NCBI RefSeq assembly: GCF_017309185.1
Contig: NZ_JAEKJZ010000008.1
Location: forward strand, 1 to 64,000
Length of the DNA: 64,000 nucleotides
Direction: 5' to 3'
Source: Roseibium aggregatum
GTDB lineage: Bacteria > Pseudomonadota > Alphaproteobacteria > Rhizobiales > Stappiaceae
This document shows, piece by piece, positions 24,265 to 32,720 of this stretch (the first letter of the stretch is position 1; each line of letters begins with the position of its first letter). The notes under the pieces are model-generated. The model did not search any database and was not told the DNA's origin. It saw only the letters and a list, made by a program, of their open reading frames with translations. The position numbers and the translations under genes are program-made.

Positions 24265-24636
24265 CTAACGGGCATCGCCTTTCATCTGAGCCTTGAGCGC
24301 CGACGCGATCGCCTCCGTGTTGTTTTCGCCCCAGCGACACATGGGGACCATCGCTTCAACCAGGCTTTGACCGAAGGGGGAAAGCATATAATCCACGCGT
24401 GGCGGTATCTCGTGGTAGTCGGTCCGCACGATCACCCCGTGCGCCTCGAGTTCCTTCAGGTGCTGGATCAGCATCTTGTCGCTGACGCCCCGCACGTCGC
24501 GTTTGAGTTCGCCGTAGCGTTTCGGTCCCTTACCCAGAAAAAACAGGATCAGCGGTTTCCACTTGCCGCTGACGATACGCAGCGTTGCGTCGAGGCCACA
24601 GATGAAGGGAGCCGGTTCGGAGGTTTCTTCGGTCAT
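24265..24636 (-). CDS. HxlR-family transcriptional regulator
   Basis: 123 aa. The start CGLDATLRIVSGKWKPLILFFL is the HxlR hallmark (key residues C...AT....GKWK..I...L), followed by RYGELKRDVRGVSDKMLIQHLKELE and a wing with a conserved YHEIPPRVDYMLSPFG-like segment (key residues PPRV.Y.L...G). The N-terminal Cys suggests possible redox or electrophile sensing. It is divergent from an SDR gene, the usual target of such regulators, with a neat operator candidate in the 87-bp gap. Confidence 0.92.
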   Translation of the reverse strand: MTEETSEPAPFICGLDATLRIVSGKWKPLILFFLGKGPKRYGELKRDVRGVSDKMLIQHLKELEAHGVIVRTDYHEIPPRVDYMLSPFGQSLVEAMVPMCRWGENNTEAIASALKAQMKGDAR

Positions 24637-24642
24637 TTACGG

Positions 24643-24664
24643 GTACTTACCAAAAGGTGCATAC
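24643..24664. promoter_or_regulatory. Operator candidate for the HxlR regulator
   Basis: The sequence GTA-ctt-ACC-aaaa-GGT-gca-TAC is an exact interrupted palindrome of 22 bp: outer GTA/TAC and inner ACC/GGT arms with matching spacers. It lies 6 bp from the HxlR start and 59 bp from the SDR start, so a dimer bound here could control both directions. The assignment to HxlR rests on position. Confidence 0.55.
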
Positions 24665-24723
24665 TTGTGAAAGAGAAACCACTTCTTAGCTTGAGATCAC
24701 CCTCAGGAAAAGGAGTTTGACCC

Positions 24724-25473
24724 ATGGGTAAACTGGAAAGCAAGACAGCGGTTATCACCGGTGGCGCAAGCGGCATCGGCCTGGCGACGGCAAAGCGGTT
24801 CATCGCCGAAGGCGCGTTCGTTTATATCTTCGGCCGGCGGCAGGACACCCTCGACGCGGCCCTGGCGGAGCTTGGCGCAAACGCGCGCGCCATCCGTGGC
24901 GACACCACCGATATGGATGACCTCGACCATCTCTTCGAAACCGTAAAAGCCGAAAAAGGCGGCCTCGACATCCTGTTCGCCAATGCCGGTGTCGGCGACT
25001 TCGCACCGCTTGGACAGATCACGCCCGAACACCTGTCGTGGACGTTCGACATCAACGTCAAGGGCACGCTGTTCACGGTGCAGAAAGCGCTCCCGCTTTT
25101 CAAGACCGGCGGATCGATCATTCTGACAGGATCGACCGTCGGTGTGACCGGGACGCCCGCAATGAGCGTCTACAGCGCTTCAAAAGCGGCCGTCCGTAAC
25201 CTCGCCCGAAGCTGGGCACTGGACCTCAAGGGCACTGACATCCGCGTGAACGTCCTCTCCCCAGGGGCGACAGAAACGCAGAAGGTCATGGATCTCTTCG
25301 CACAGACCGGCATGGAGGACGACATTGTCACCGGGTTCAGGAATGAAACACCTTTGGGCCGGATGGGCGATCCATCCGAAACCGCCGCCGTGGCGGCCTT
25401 TCTCGCCTCCGACGACAGCAGCTACATGACCGGCGGCGAGATTTTCGTCGACGGCGGTTACGCCCAGGTCTGA
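24724..25473 (+). CDS. SDR-family NAD(P)-dependent oxidoreductase
   Basis: 249 aa, classical SDR with a full set of motifs: TGGASGIGLATAKRF, then NAGVGD, the catalytic Ser in LTGSTVG, YSASK with Tyr and Lys, and a C-terminal VDGGYAQV. The Arg-containing GRRQDTL after the second strand favours NADP. It is preceded by AAAGGAG. Divergent HxlR control suggests induction by reactive carbonyls or aromatic compounds; the substrate is not predictable. Confidence 0.88.
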   Translation: MGKLESKTAVITGGASGIGLATAKRFIAEGAFVYIFGRRQDTLDAALAELGANARAIRGDTTDMDDLDHLFETVKAEKGGLDILFANAGVGDFAPLGQITPEHLSWTFDINVKGTLFTVQKALPLFKTGGSIILTGSTVGVTGTPAMSVYSASKAAVRNLARSWALDLKGTDIRVNVLSPGATETQKVMDLFAQTGMEDDIVTGFRNETPLGRMGDPSETAAVAAFLASDDSSYMTGGEIFVDGGYAQV

Positions 25474-25485
25474 GACGTTCCGGGA

Positions 25486-25524
25486 CGCCGCGCGACAGCC
25501 CCCAGCAGGGCTCTTCTTGCGGCG
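25486..25524 (+). terminator. Two-tier hairpin after the SDR gene
   Basis: An outer stem CGCCGC (25486-25491) pairs with GCGGCG (25519-25524). An inner stem AGCCC (25497-25501) pairs with GGGCT (25508-25512) around a 6-nt loop. TTTCCCGATTTTC follows on the plus strand. It sits 13 nt after the SDR stop and just before the end of the convergent carnitine operon, so it probably terminates the SDR transcript. Confidence 0.5.
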
Positions 25525-25563
25525 TTTCCCGATTTTCAAGTGACAGCGGTGGTGTCCGCAGCC

Positions 25564-26991
25564 TCAGCCCCGCTTCTGCCCGACGAACCGCCCCGCTCCT
25601 TCCGGCATCGGCAAGGCCTCATGCGCCTTCGTGAAATCCGCCAGCTTCGCGGCGACGTCCGGCTCCGGCTCGCAGGTGCTGCGGGAGTTGAGGTCGACGT
25701 GGATCTGAAGGGTTTCCATGGTGGCGGCGAGCTTGCCGTCGCCGTCCTCGATGAAATGAAAGAGATGCATCTTCTTGCCCGCGCCGCTCAGAAGCTGGGT
25801 GCGGACGATCAGGCGCTCGCCGGCCTTCAGCTCATCGAGGTTGCGGATATGGGTTTCGGCGGTAAAGTAGCTCTTGCCGGAAGCGATATAGTCCGCGTCG
25901 GCGCCGATCAGCTCCATGAAGCGGTCGGTCGCGGCCGAAGCGGCCTCGAGATAGTGGGTCTCGTTCATGTGGCCGTTGTAGTCGGTCCAGGTCTGGGGGA
26001 TCTGGCGGTCGACGGTCACCGGAAGCTCCACCGCCTCGGGCATCGGCAGGGAGGCCTCGTGGGCGGTAATCACGCCGCCCGCACCGCTGCCGCTTTTTTT
26101 CAGGGCGCGCATCATGCCGACGAGATTGTCGTCCCGCAGGCGTTCGAGTTCGCGGATCGAACGGTGGCCGGACTGATCGTCGGACTGGCCCGCGATCAGG
26201 TCGACCAGCTCGTCGGTGAACTCCGGCACGTCCATCAGCTTGGTCCAGGGCCAGGTGAGACAGGGGCCGAACTGGGCCATGAAATGCTTCATGCCGGCCT
26301 CGCCGCCGGCGATGCGATAGGTCTCGAAGAGACCCATCTGCGCCCAGCGCAGGCCGAAGCCCATGCGGATGGCCTCGTCGATTTCCTCCGTCGTGGCGAC
26401 GCCGTCCTTGACCAGCCAGAGCGCCTCGCGCCAGACGGCCTCCAGAAAGCGGTCGGCGATATGGGCGTCGATTTCCTTGCGCACGGTGAGCGGGAACATG
26501 CCGATGGTGCGCAGGACCTCCGCCGCGCGGGCGGTCTCCGAAGCTTCGCCGACCAGTTCCACCAGCGGCAGCAGATAGACCGGGTTGAACGGATGGGCGA
26601 CGACGGCGCGCCCGCCTTGCGCATTCAGCTCCGACGGCTTGAAGCCCGAAGTCGAGGAACCGATAACCGCTTTTTCCGGGGCAAGCCGGTTCAGGTCGGC
26701 GTAGACCTTGTGCTTCAGGTCGAGCCGTTCGGGAACGCTTTCCTGGATCCAGTCCGCGCCTTCGACGGTGGCTTCCAGGGTGTCGTGAAAGGTGAGGCTG
26801 CCTTCCGACGGCAGGTGCCGGTCGTAAAGAGACGGCAGGCTGCGGCGGGCGTTGGCGATCACCTCGCCGATCTTGCGTTCGGCTTCCGGGTCCGGGTCGA
26901 AGACCGCGACGTCCCAGCCGTTCAGGAGGAACCGCGCGGCCCAGCCGCCGCCGATCACGCCGCCACCGATAATGCTTGCTTTTCCGGTCAT
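25564..26991 (-). CDS. lcdH: L-carnitine 3-dehydrogenase fused to a betainyl-CoA thioesterase
   Basis: 475 aa from the ATG at 26991, which overlaps the upstream SDR stop. Residues 1 to about 320 are a 3-hydroxyacyl-CoA-dehydrogenase-like NAD enzyme: IIGGGVIGGGWAARF, then SSTSGFKPSEL, VVAHPFNPVYLLPLVE and a helical C-domain (IRMGFGLRWAQMG). From about residue 340 a hotdog thioesterase follows (TWTDYNGHMNETHYLEA). This fusion is known for carnitine dehydrogenases whose second domain hydrolyses betainyl-CoA. Reaction: carnitine + NAD to dehydrocarnitine, then, after BKACE, betainyl-CoA to glycine betaine. Last gene of the operon. Confidence 0.88.
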   Translation of the reverse strand: MTGKASIIGGGVIGGGWAARFLLNGWDVAVFDPDPEAERKIGEVIANARRSLPSLYDRHLPSEGSLTFHDTLEATVEGADWIQESVPERLDLKHKVYADLNRLAPEKAVIGSSTSGFKPSELNAQGGRAVVAHPFNPVYLLPLVELVGEASETARAAEVLRTIGMFPLTVRKEIDAHIADRFLEAVWREALWLVKDGVATTEEIDEAIRMGFGLRWAQMGLFETYRIAGGEAGMKHFMAQFGPCLTWPWTKLMDVPEFTDELVDLIAGQSDDQSGHRSIRELERLRDDNLVGMMRALKKSGSGAGGVITAHEASLPMPEAVELPVTVDRQIPQTWTDYNGHMNETHYLEAASAATDRFMELIGADADYIASGKSYFTAETHIRNLDELKAGERLIVRTQLLSGAGKKMHLFHFIEDGDGKLAATMETLQIHVDLNSRSTCEPEPDVAAKLADFTKAHEALPMPEGAGRFVGQKRG

Positions 26992-27758
26992 GGTGCGAGT
27001 GTCTCCGTGTGGCCGTCGATGGCCAGAATCTGTCCGGATATCCGGGCGCCGGCCTGCGAGGCCAGGAAGTGAATGGTGCCGGCGACCTCCTCGGCGGTTA
27101 CCCAGGTCTTGAGCGAAACGCCCTGAACGTAGGAGGCGCGGATGACCTCCTCGCTCTCGCCGCGCGCCGCCGCCTCGATGGCGACGACCCGGTCCATACG
27201 CGGGCCTTCCACCGCGCCGGGACAGACCGCGTTGACGCGGATGCCGTGAGAGCCGAGTTCCATGGCCAGCGTCTTGGTCAGGCCGACGATGGCCCATTTG
27301 GCGGAAGCGTAGGGTGAGCGGAACGGATAGCCGTAAAGGCCCGCCGTAGAGGAGGTCAACACGATAAGACCGCTGCCCTGAGCCTTCATCACCCGGGCCG
27401 CCCAGCGGCAGGTCAGAAAAGACCCATGGACGTTGGTTTCCAGACAGCGCTGCCACTCGGCATAGTCCAGCGTTTCGATCGCGCCTGCCGGGCCGCTTGT
27501 CCCGGCATTGGAGCAGACCACGTCCACGCCTTCCCAGGCCTGTTCCACCCCGGCCAGAAACCGGTCCATGTCCGCTTCCAACGTGACATCGGCCACGGCG
27601 GCGATGGCCTGCGGATGAGCGGCGGAGAACGCCGCGACCGCTTCCGGATCGGCGTCGCAAACCGCGACCCTGTCGCCATCGGCGAGAAAGCGCTCGGCGA
27701 TGGCGCGGCCAATGCCCGCGGCACCCGCGGTGATCAGAACCCTGCGGCTCACGCTCAC
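26988..27758 (-). CDS. SDR-family oxidoreductase in the carnitine operon
   Basis: 256 aa classical SDR: TAGAAGIGRAIAERF, an NAGTSGPAG stretch, the Ser in LTSSTAGLYG, YASAK with Tyr and Lys, and VDGH-like IDGHTETL near the end. An Asp ends the second strand (VAVCDADPE), favouring NAD. It overlaps both lcdH (4 nt) and the BKACE gene (4 nt), so it is firmly part of the operon. Its step in carnitine or butyrobetaine use is not obvious because lcdH already supplies the dehydrogenase; it may act on a stereoisomer or related hydroxy acid (inference). Confidence 0.85.
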   Translation of the reverse strand: MSVSRRVLITAGAAGIGRAIAERFLADGDRVAVCDADPEAVAAFSAAHPQAIAAVADVTLEADMDRFLAGVEQAWEGVDVVCSNAGTSGPAGAIETLDYAEWQRCLETNVHGSFLTCRWAARVMKAQGSGLIVLTSSTAGLYGYPFRSPYASAKWAIVGLTKTLAMELGSHGIRVNAVCPGAVEGPRMDRVVAIEAAARGESEEVIRASYVQGVSLKTWVTAEEVAGTIHFLASQAGARISGQILAIDGHTETLAP

Positions 27759-28678
27759 GCTCCTTGCGCGGCCGGCGCGCGCTTGGTCAGACCCAGTTTC
27801 TCGCGCACGGCTTCAGGGCCCGCGATCCTGGCGCCCAGGCCCTCGACGATGCCGACGGCCTTTTCAACCAGTTGCGCGTTGGTGGCGAGCACGCCCTTTT
27901 CCAGGAAGAGATTGTCCTCCAGGCCGACGCGGACGTTGCCGCCGGCCAGAACCGCGGCGGCGGCGTAAGGCATCTGGTCGCGGCCGAGGCTGAAGGCGGA
28001 CCATGTCCAGTCGTTGGGGATGTTGTTGACCATCGCCATAAAGGTGTTCAGGTCGTTGGGTGCGCCCCACGGCACGCCCATGCAAAGCTGCACGAGCGCG
28101 GGCGAGGCAAGCGTGCCTTCCTTGACGAGTTCCTTGGCGAACCACAGATGGCCGGTGTCGAAGGCCTCGATCTCCGGCATGACGCCGAGTTCGGTCATCA
28201 TGGAACCCATGGCGCGCAGCATGCCCGGCGTATTGGTCATGACATAGTCGGCCTCGGCGAAATTCATCGTGCCGCAGTCGAGCGTACAGATCTCCGGCAG
28301 GCACTCGCGGATATGCGCCATGCGTTCCGTGGCCCCCACCATGTCGGTGCCGTTTTCATTGACCGGCAGAGGCGCCTCGGTGGAGCCGAAGGTGATGTCG
28401 CCGCCCATGCCGGCGGTGAGGTTCAGCACCACGTCGACATCGGCGGAGCGGATACGGTCGGTCACTTCCCGGTAGTATTCGACCTTGCGCGACGCAACGC
28501 CTGTCTCGGGATCCCGGACATGGCAATGGACAATCGCCGCACCCGCCTTGGCGGCGTCAATCGCGCTGTCGGCGATTTCCCTGGGGCTGCGTGGCACATG
28601 CGGCGAGCGGTCCTGCGTGCCGCCGGAGCCGGTGATGGCGCAGGTGATGAAGACGTCGCGGTTCATATTCAATGGCAT
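27755..28678 (-). CDS. Beta-keto acid cleavage enzyme (BKACE), dehydrocarnitine type
   Basis: 307 aa TIM-barrel BKACE (DUF849) protein. It starts VFITCAITGSGGTQDRSPHVP and has the metal-binding HCHVRDPETG (two His) and EIEAFDTGHLWF. The C-terminal GGNVRVGLEDNLFL is typical. Family reaction: a beta-keto acid plus acetyl-CoA gives acetoacetate and a CoA thioester. Next to carnitine dehydrogenase/thioesterase, the substrate should be dehydrocarnitine, yielding betainyl-CoA. A second, clearly different BKACE sits in the pca cluster at 43961. Confidence 0.88.
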   Translation of the reverse strand: MPLNMNRDVFITCAITGSGGTQDRSPHVPRSPREIADSAIDAAKAGAAIVHCHVRDPETGVASRKVEYYREVTDRIRSADVDVVLNLTAGMGGDITFGSTEAPLPVNENGTDMVGATERMAHIRECLPEICTLDCGTMNFAEADYVMTNTPGMLRAMGSMMTELGVMPEIEAFDTGHLWFAKELVKEGTLASPALVQLCMGVPWGAPNDLNTFMAMVNNIPNDWTWSAFSLGRDQMPYAAAAVLAGGNVRVGLEDNLFLEKGVLATNAQLVEKAVGIVEGLGARIAGPEAVREKLGLTKRAPAAQGA

Positions 28679-28687
28679 ATTATTCTC

Positions 28688-29473
28688 CTAGCGGCCTTTC
28701 CAGACCGGATCGCGTTTTTCGGCGAAGGCCTTGGCGCCCTCGAGCTGGTCTTCGGAGCGGTAGAGGCGCTCGACGGTGGCGAACTGGCTCTTGGTGATGC
28801 GATTCATGGCGTCCTGGAACTTCATGTCCTCCGCCTCGCGCACCACTTCCTTGATCGCGGCATAGACCAGCGGCGGGCCGGAGGCGAGCAGCTCCGCCAG
28901 CTTCCAGGCCTCGGCCATCAGGTCCGATCCGGGATAGACGTGATTGACGAGGCCCCAGCGGGCGGCTTCCTCCACGTCGATCCAGCGTCCGGTCAGAAGC
29001 ATTTCCATGGCGATGTGATAGGGGATACGCTTGGGCAGCTTGACGGTGGCGGCATCCGCGACGGTGCCGGAGCGGATCTCGGGCAGCGCGAAAGTGGCGT
29101 GGTCCGCCGCCAGGATGATGTCGGCGGAGAGCGCCAACTCCAGACCGCCGCCGCAGCAAATGCCGTTGACGGCGGCGATCACCGGCTTGTTGAGGCCGCG
29201 AAGCTCCTGCAGGCCGCCGAAGCCACCCTTGCCGTAATCGCCATCGACCGCGTCGCCCTCGGACGCGGCTTTCAGGTCCCAGCCGGGGCAGAAGAATTTT
29301 TCACCGGCACCCGTGACGATGGCCACGCGCACCTCCGGATCGTCCCGGAACTCGGTAAAGACCTCACCCATGATCCGGCTGGTCACCAGATCGATGGCGT
29401 TGGCCTTCGGCCGATCGAGCGTGACCTCCAGAATCGGTCCCTCGCGCCGGGTTTTGACCGGGTTATCCGTCAT
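28688..29473 (-). CDS. caiD: Enoyl-CoA hydratase, carnitinyl-CoA dehydratase (CaiD) type
   Basis: 261 aa crotonase. The start LEVTLDRPKANAID, GWDLKAASEG and the oxyanion-hole region ACC-like AAVNGICCGGGLELALSADII match CaiD more than general crotonases. The catalytic Glu region PEIRSGTVADAATVKLPKR is present. It should interconvert crotonobetainyl-CoA and carnitinyl-CoA. It overlaps the downstream end of the CoA ligase gene by 11 nt, so coupling is tight. Confidence 0.85.
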   Translation of the reverse strand: MTDNPVKTRREGPILEVTLDRPKANAIDLVTSRIMGEVFTEFRDDPEVRVAIVTGAGEKFFCPGWDLKAASEGDAVDGDYGKGGFGGLQELRGLNKPVIAAVNGICCGGGLELALSADIILAADHATFALPEIRSGTVADAATVKLPKRIPYHIAMEMLLTGRWIDVEEAARWGLVNHVYPGSDLMAEAWKLAELLASGPPLVYAAIKEVVREAEDMKFQDAMNRITKSQFATVERLYRSEDQLEGAKAFAEKRDPVWKGR

Positions 29474-31499
29474 GTTCTTCTCCCCATCTGATCAATGCGT
29501 CCGCGGCCACGGCGAAATCCGGGCCGCAGAGCAGAGGATTGACTTCTATTTCCGCCACGTTGCCGCGCAGGACACAGGCCTGCACCGCCATGACGGCATC
29601 GACTATCTTTTCCATGTCGGCGGCCGGTCTTCCCCGGTAGCCACCGAGCACCGGCGCCAGCCGCAATTCGCCGAGCGCGGCCTTCACCTGCTCCCGGGAG
29701 ACGGGAACGAGCAGCGACGCACAGTCGGTCAGAAGTTCCGTCAGGACGCCGCCCGCCGCAAGGGTCAGGACATATCCGTGGGCCGGATCTCGAACCACGC
29801 CGATCAATATCTCGGCGAGCGCGCCCGTCACCATCTCTTCCACGAGGAAGCGGGTCTCCGGCATCCGGGCCGCCGCCGCCCTGACCTCGTCCGCCGAACG
29901 GAGGTTCAAGGCAACCGCACCGATGTCGGATTTATGCGCCGACCCCGTTCCCTTCAAAACCACGGGATAACCGATTTCGTCCGCCGTTGCGGCAGCCGCG
30001 TCGGCGCCTTCGGCCAGGCTGCTTTTCGGTATGCTCAGCCCGAATTCGCTCAACACCGCCTTCGCCGCATGTTCGCTCAGAAGCGTAGGCTCCGCAGGAG
30101 CCTCGGCGAAAAAGATCTCTTCTTCCGGTAACGGCCCGGCAATCGCCGCAACGGCCTCGATGGCCGCGAGCGCCTCGTCCAGACCGGCAAGGGGGATGAG
30201 GCCGCGCGCCATGAGATCGACGGCGATGGATTCCGGCATCGTTTCGCCAAGCGTGCTGACGACCGCGACCGGCTTGCCGCTCGTCCTTTGGGCTGCCTCC
30301 GCCGCATCGATCACCTTGAACCAGTCCTCGAACGTGCAGCGGTCGGGGCGCGGAAAATCGAGGATGACGATGCCGAGCGAGGCCTCACCCGCCATCATGG
30401 CCGCAACCATACGGGCCGTGGCCTCGGCGTCGCCCCAGATATAGGTGTGGTAGTCGAGCGGATTGGCGAGCGCGACCTTGGGACCGAGCACGTCCGCCAG
30501 TCTTTCCTTCTGGGTGCTGCTCAAGGGCGGAAAACTCAGCTTGCGGTGATGGGCCATATCGGCGATCAGGCTGGCCTCGCCACCGGAGCAGGAGACCGAG
30601 ACGAGCTTTCCGTCCGGCAGTCCTCCCGTCACATGCAGGATCTTCAGCGTTTCGAGCAGGGCCGGCAGGCTGTGCACCTGGGCGACGCCCAGCCGTGTCA
30701 TCAAAGCGTCCGATCCGGCGGTGCTGCCGGCCAGCGAGGCGGTGTGGGAAATGGCGGCGGCCTGGGCCTGCTCGGACTTGCCGACCTTCAGCGCGACGAC
30801 CGGCTTGCCCTTCCTTCGGGCTTCACGGGCGAAGCGCTCGAAGGCCTTGAGGTCGTCGATCCCCTCGATATGAAGGCCGATGGCCGTGATCCGCTCGTCC
30901 TCCAGCAGCGCTTCACCGATCTTCGACAGGCCGGTCTGGGCCTGGTTGCCGACTGTCACGAGACAGGCAATCGGCAGGCCGCGCGTCTGCATGGTCAGAT
31001 TGAGCGCGATGTTGGAGGATTGCGACAGGATCGCCACGCCGCGCGGCACGCCGAGAAGTCCGTGCCGGTCCGGCCAGATCGCGGCGCCGTTGGTGGCGTT
31101 GAGGAGGCCGTAGCAGTTGGGTCCGAGAAACGGCATGTCGCCGGCGGCTTCCACCAGTTCGGCCTGCAGGTCGCCACCGTCGGCCAGCTCGGCGATCGCC
31201 TCACGAAAGCCGGACGCGAAGCAGATCGCCCCGCCCGCGCCGGCTTCAGCCAGTTCACGCACGATCTCCACCGTGGCGTGCCTGTTGACGCCGATAAAGG
31301 CGGCATCGGGGACGTATGGCAGCTCCCGGACCGAGCGATAGGCCGGAACGCCGCCGAAGTCCTGTCGTTTCGGATGGACCGCCCAGAGGTCGCCCTCGAA
31401 GCCAAACTTACGGCATTCCCGGAGCACGTTCTCGCACCAGGCGCCGCCGCCGATCACGGCGATGGATTTGGGCCTGAGCAGCCGGTCGAGCGGGCGCAT
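29463..31499 (-). CDS. NDP-forming acyl-CoA synthetase, fused alpha/beta subunits
   Basis: 678 aa. The N-terminal CoA-binding Rossmann part starts LLRPKSIAVIGG. The succinyl-CoA-synthetase-like middle holds FLGPNCYGLLN, and ISHTASLAGS carries the likely phospho-histidine. An ATP-grasp part with PVVLKGTGSAHKSDIGAV and the terminal EIEVNPLL ends the protein. Enzymes of this class make acyl-CoA with ATP giving ADP and phosphate. In this operon it should activate gamma-butyrobetaine, crotonobetaine or carnitine, the role usually given to AMP-forming CaiC or a CoA transferase. The substrate is inference. Confidence 0.82.
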   Translation of the reverse strand: MRPLDRLLRPKSIAVIGGGAWCENVLRECRKFGFEGDLWAVHPKRQDFGGVPAYRSVRELPYVPDAAFIGVNRHATVEIVRELAEAGAGGAICFASGFREAIAELADGGDLQAELVEAAGDMPFLGPNCYGLLNATNGAAIWPDRHGLLGVPRGVAILSQSSNIALNLTMQTRGLPIACLVTVGNQAQTGLSKIGEALLEDERITAIGLHIEGIDDLKAFERFAREARRKGKPVVALKVGKSEQAQAAAISHTASLAGSTAGSDALMTRLGVAQVHSLPALLETLKILHVTGGLPDGKLVSVSCSGGEASLIADMAHHRKLSFPPLSSTQKERLADVLGPKVALANPLDYHTYIWGDAEATARMVAAMMAGEASLGIVILDFPRPDRCTFEDWFKVIDAAEAAQRTSGKPVAVVSTLGETMPESIAVDLMARGLIPLAGLDEALAAIEAVAAIAGPLPEEEIFFAEAPAEPTLLSEHAAKAVLSEFGLSIPKSSLAEGADAAAATADEIGYPVVLKGTGSAHKSDIGAVALNLRSADEVRAAAARMPETRFLVEEMVTGALAEILIGVVRDPAHGYVLTLAAGGVLTELLTDCASLLVPVSREQVKAALGELRLAPVLGGYRGRPAADMEKIVDAVMAVQACVLRGNVAEIEVNPLLCGPDFAVAADALIRWGEEHDG

Positions 31500-31502
31500 G
31501 GC

Positions 31503-32663
31503 TCAGGCTCCCAGCGGGCGGAAGAGGTCGCGGCTGATGATATGGCGCTGGATTTCGCTGGTGCCGTCCCAGATCCGCTCCACACGGGCGTCCCGCCAGA
31601 AGCGCTCGATGGGAAAATCGTCCATCAGCCCCATGCCGCCGTGGATCTGGAGTGTGGTGTCGGTGACGCGGGCGAGCATCTCGGTGGCGTAGACCTTGGC
31701 GCTGGCGATTTCCCGGTTGGCGGGCAGGCCCTGGTCCAGGCGCCAGGCCCCGGCAAGCGTCAGCCAGTCGGCCGCGTCGATTTCCGTAATCATGTCGGCG
31801 ACCTGGAAACTCACCCCCTGGAACCGGGCGATGGGCTGGCCGAACTGCTTCCGCTCGGCGGCATAGGACAGCGCGTGGTCGAAACAGCGACGCGCCCGGC
31901 CGACGCTCATCGCGGCAACCGTCAGCCGGGTGGCGTAGAGCCATTCGTTCATGACCTCGAAGCCGCCGTCGACCTCGCCGAGCACCTGCGCGTCGGAAAG
32001 ACGGCACTGGTCGAAATAAAGAATGCAGTTCTTGTAGCCCCGATGGCTGACGGAGTTGTAGCCGTCGCGCACCTCAAAACCCGGGGTGCCCCGGTCCACC
32101 AGAAAACAGGTGATCCGCTTCTTCGGGCCCTTCGGCGTCTCATCGACGCCGGTCGCGACGAAAACGATGAAGAAATCCGCGTGTTCCGCTCCGGAGATGA
32201 AATGCTTCGATCCGGAAATCACCCAGTCCCCGCCGTCGCGGACGGCCTGGCACTTCATGCCGCGCACGTCGGAACCGGCATCCGGCTCGGTCATGGCCAG
32301 CGCATCCATCTTCTCGCCCCTGACGGCCGGCAGAAGATAGCGCTCACGCTGCTCGTCGTTGCAGGCCATCAGGATGTTCTGCGGCCGGCCGAAGAAGTGA
32401 TTGAGCGCCATGGAACCGCGCCCGAGTTCGCGCTCCACCAGGGTGAAGTCCAGATGGCTGAGCCCGGCGCCGCCGACCTCCTCGGGGAAGTTGCAGGCAT
32501 AGAAGCCGAGATCGATGCATTTTTGCTTGATCTCCTCGCCGAGTTCCGGCGGCACCTGGCCGGTCTTCTCCACCATCTGCTCGTGGGGATAGATCTCGTT
32601 TTCAACGAAGGCCCGGACCGTCGAAACGATCATTTCCTGTTCTTCGCTCAAGCCAAAATGCAT
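31503..32663 (-). CDS. Acyl-CoA dehydrogenase, probable gamma-butyrobetainyl-CoA dehydrogenase
   Basis: 386 aa, starting MHFGLSEEQEMIV; longer upstream reading is antisense to the regulator. It shows the family motifs ALAMTEPDAGSD, WVISGSKHFISGA, the FAD-binding RKQFGQPIARFQ and QIHGGMGLMDDFPIERFWRDAR (key residues GG.G......ER..RD.R). The catalytic Glu region near IWDGTSEIQRHII is present. It likely oxidises gamma-butyrobetainyl-CoA to crotonobetainyl-CoA with an electron-transfer flavoprotein as acceptor. First gene of the carnitine operon, 57 bp from the divergent regulator. Confidence 0.87.
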   Translation of the reverse strand: MHFGLSEEQEMIVSTVRAFVENEIYPHEQMVEKTGQVPPELGEEIKQKCIDLGFYACNFPEEVGGAGLSHLDFTLVERELGRGSMALNHFFGRPQNILMACNDEQRERYLLPAVRGEKMDALAMTEPDAGSDVRGMKCQAVRDGGDWVISGSKHFISGAEHADFFIVFVATGVDETPKGPKKRITCFLVDRGTPGFEVRDGYNSVSHRGYKNCILYFDQCRLSDAQVLGEVDGGFEVMNEWLYATRLTVAAMSVGRARRCFDHALSYAAERKQFGQPIARFQGVSFQVADMITEIDAADWLTLAGAWRLDQGLPANREIASAKVYATEMLARVTDTTLQIHGGMGLMDDFPIERFWRDARVERIWDGTSEIQRHIISRDLFRPLGA

Positions 32664-32720
32664 CGTGCGCTTCCTCTTGCCTGGTCGCCGGGAGCATGTG
32701 ACAAGGGCCTTCGGATAACC

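Noticed and set aside
30288..32720. N-terminal 800 codons of a long plus-strand open frame running into the AraC-type regulator
   Set aside because: This part is antisense to the CoA ligase and acyl-CoA dehydrogenase, which have strong motifs. Only the last ~322 codons (from 32721) look like a protein.
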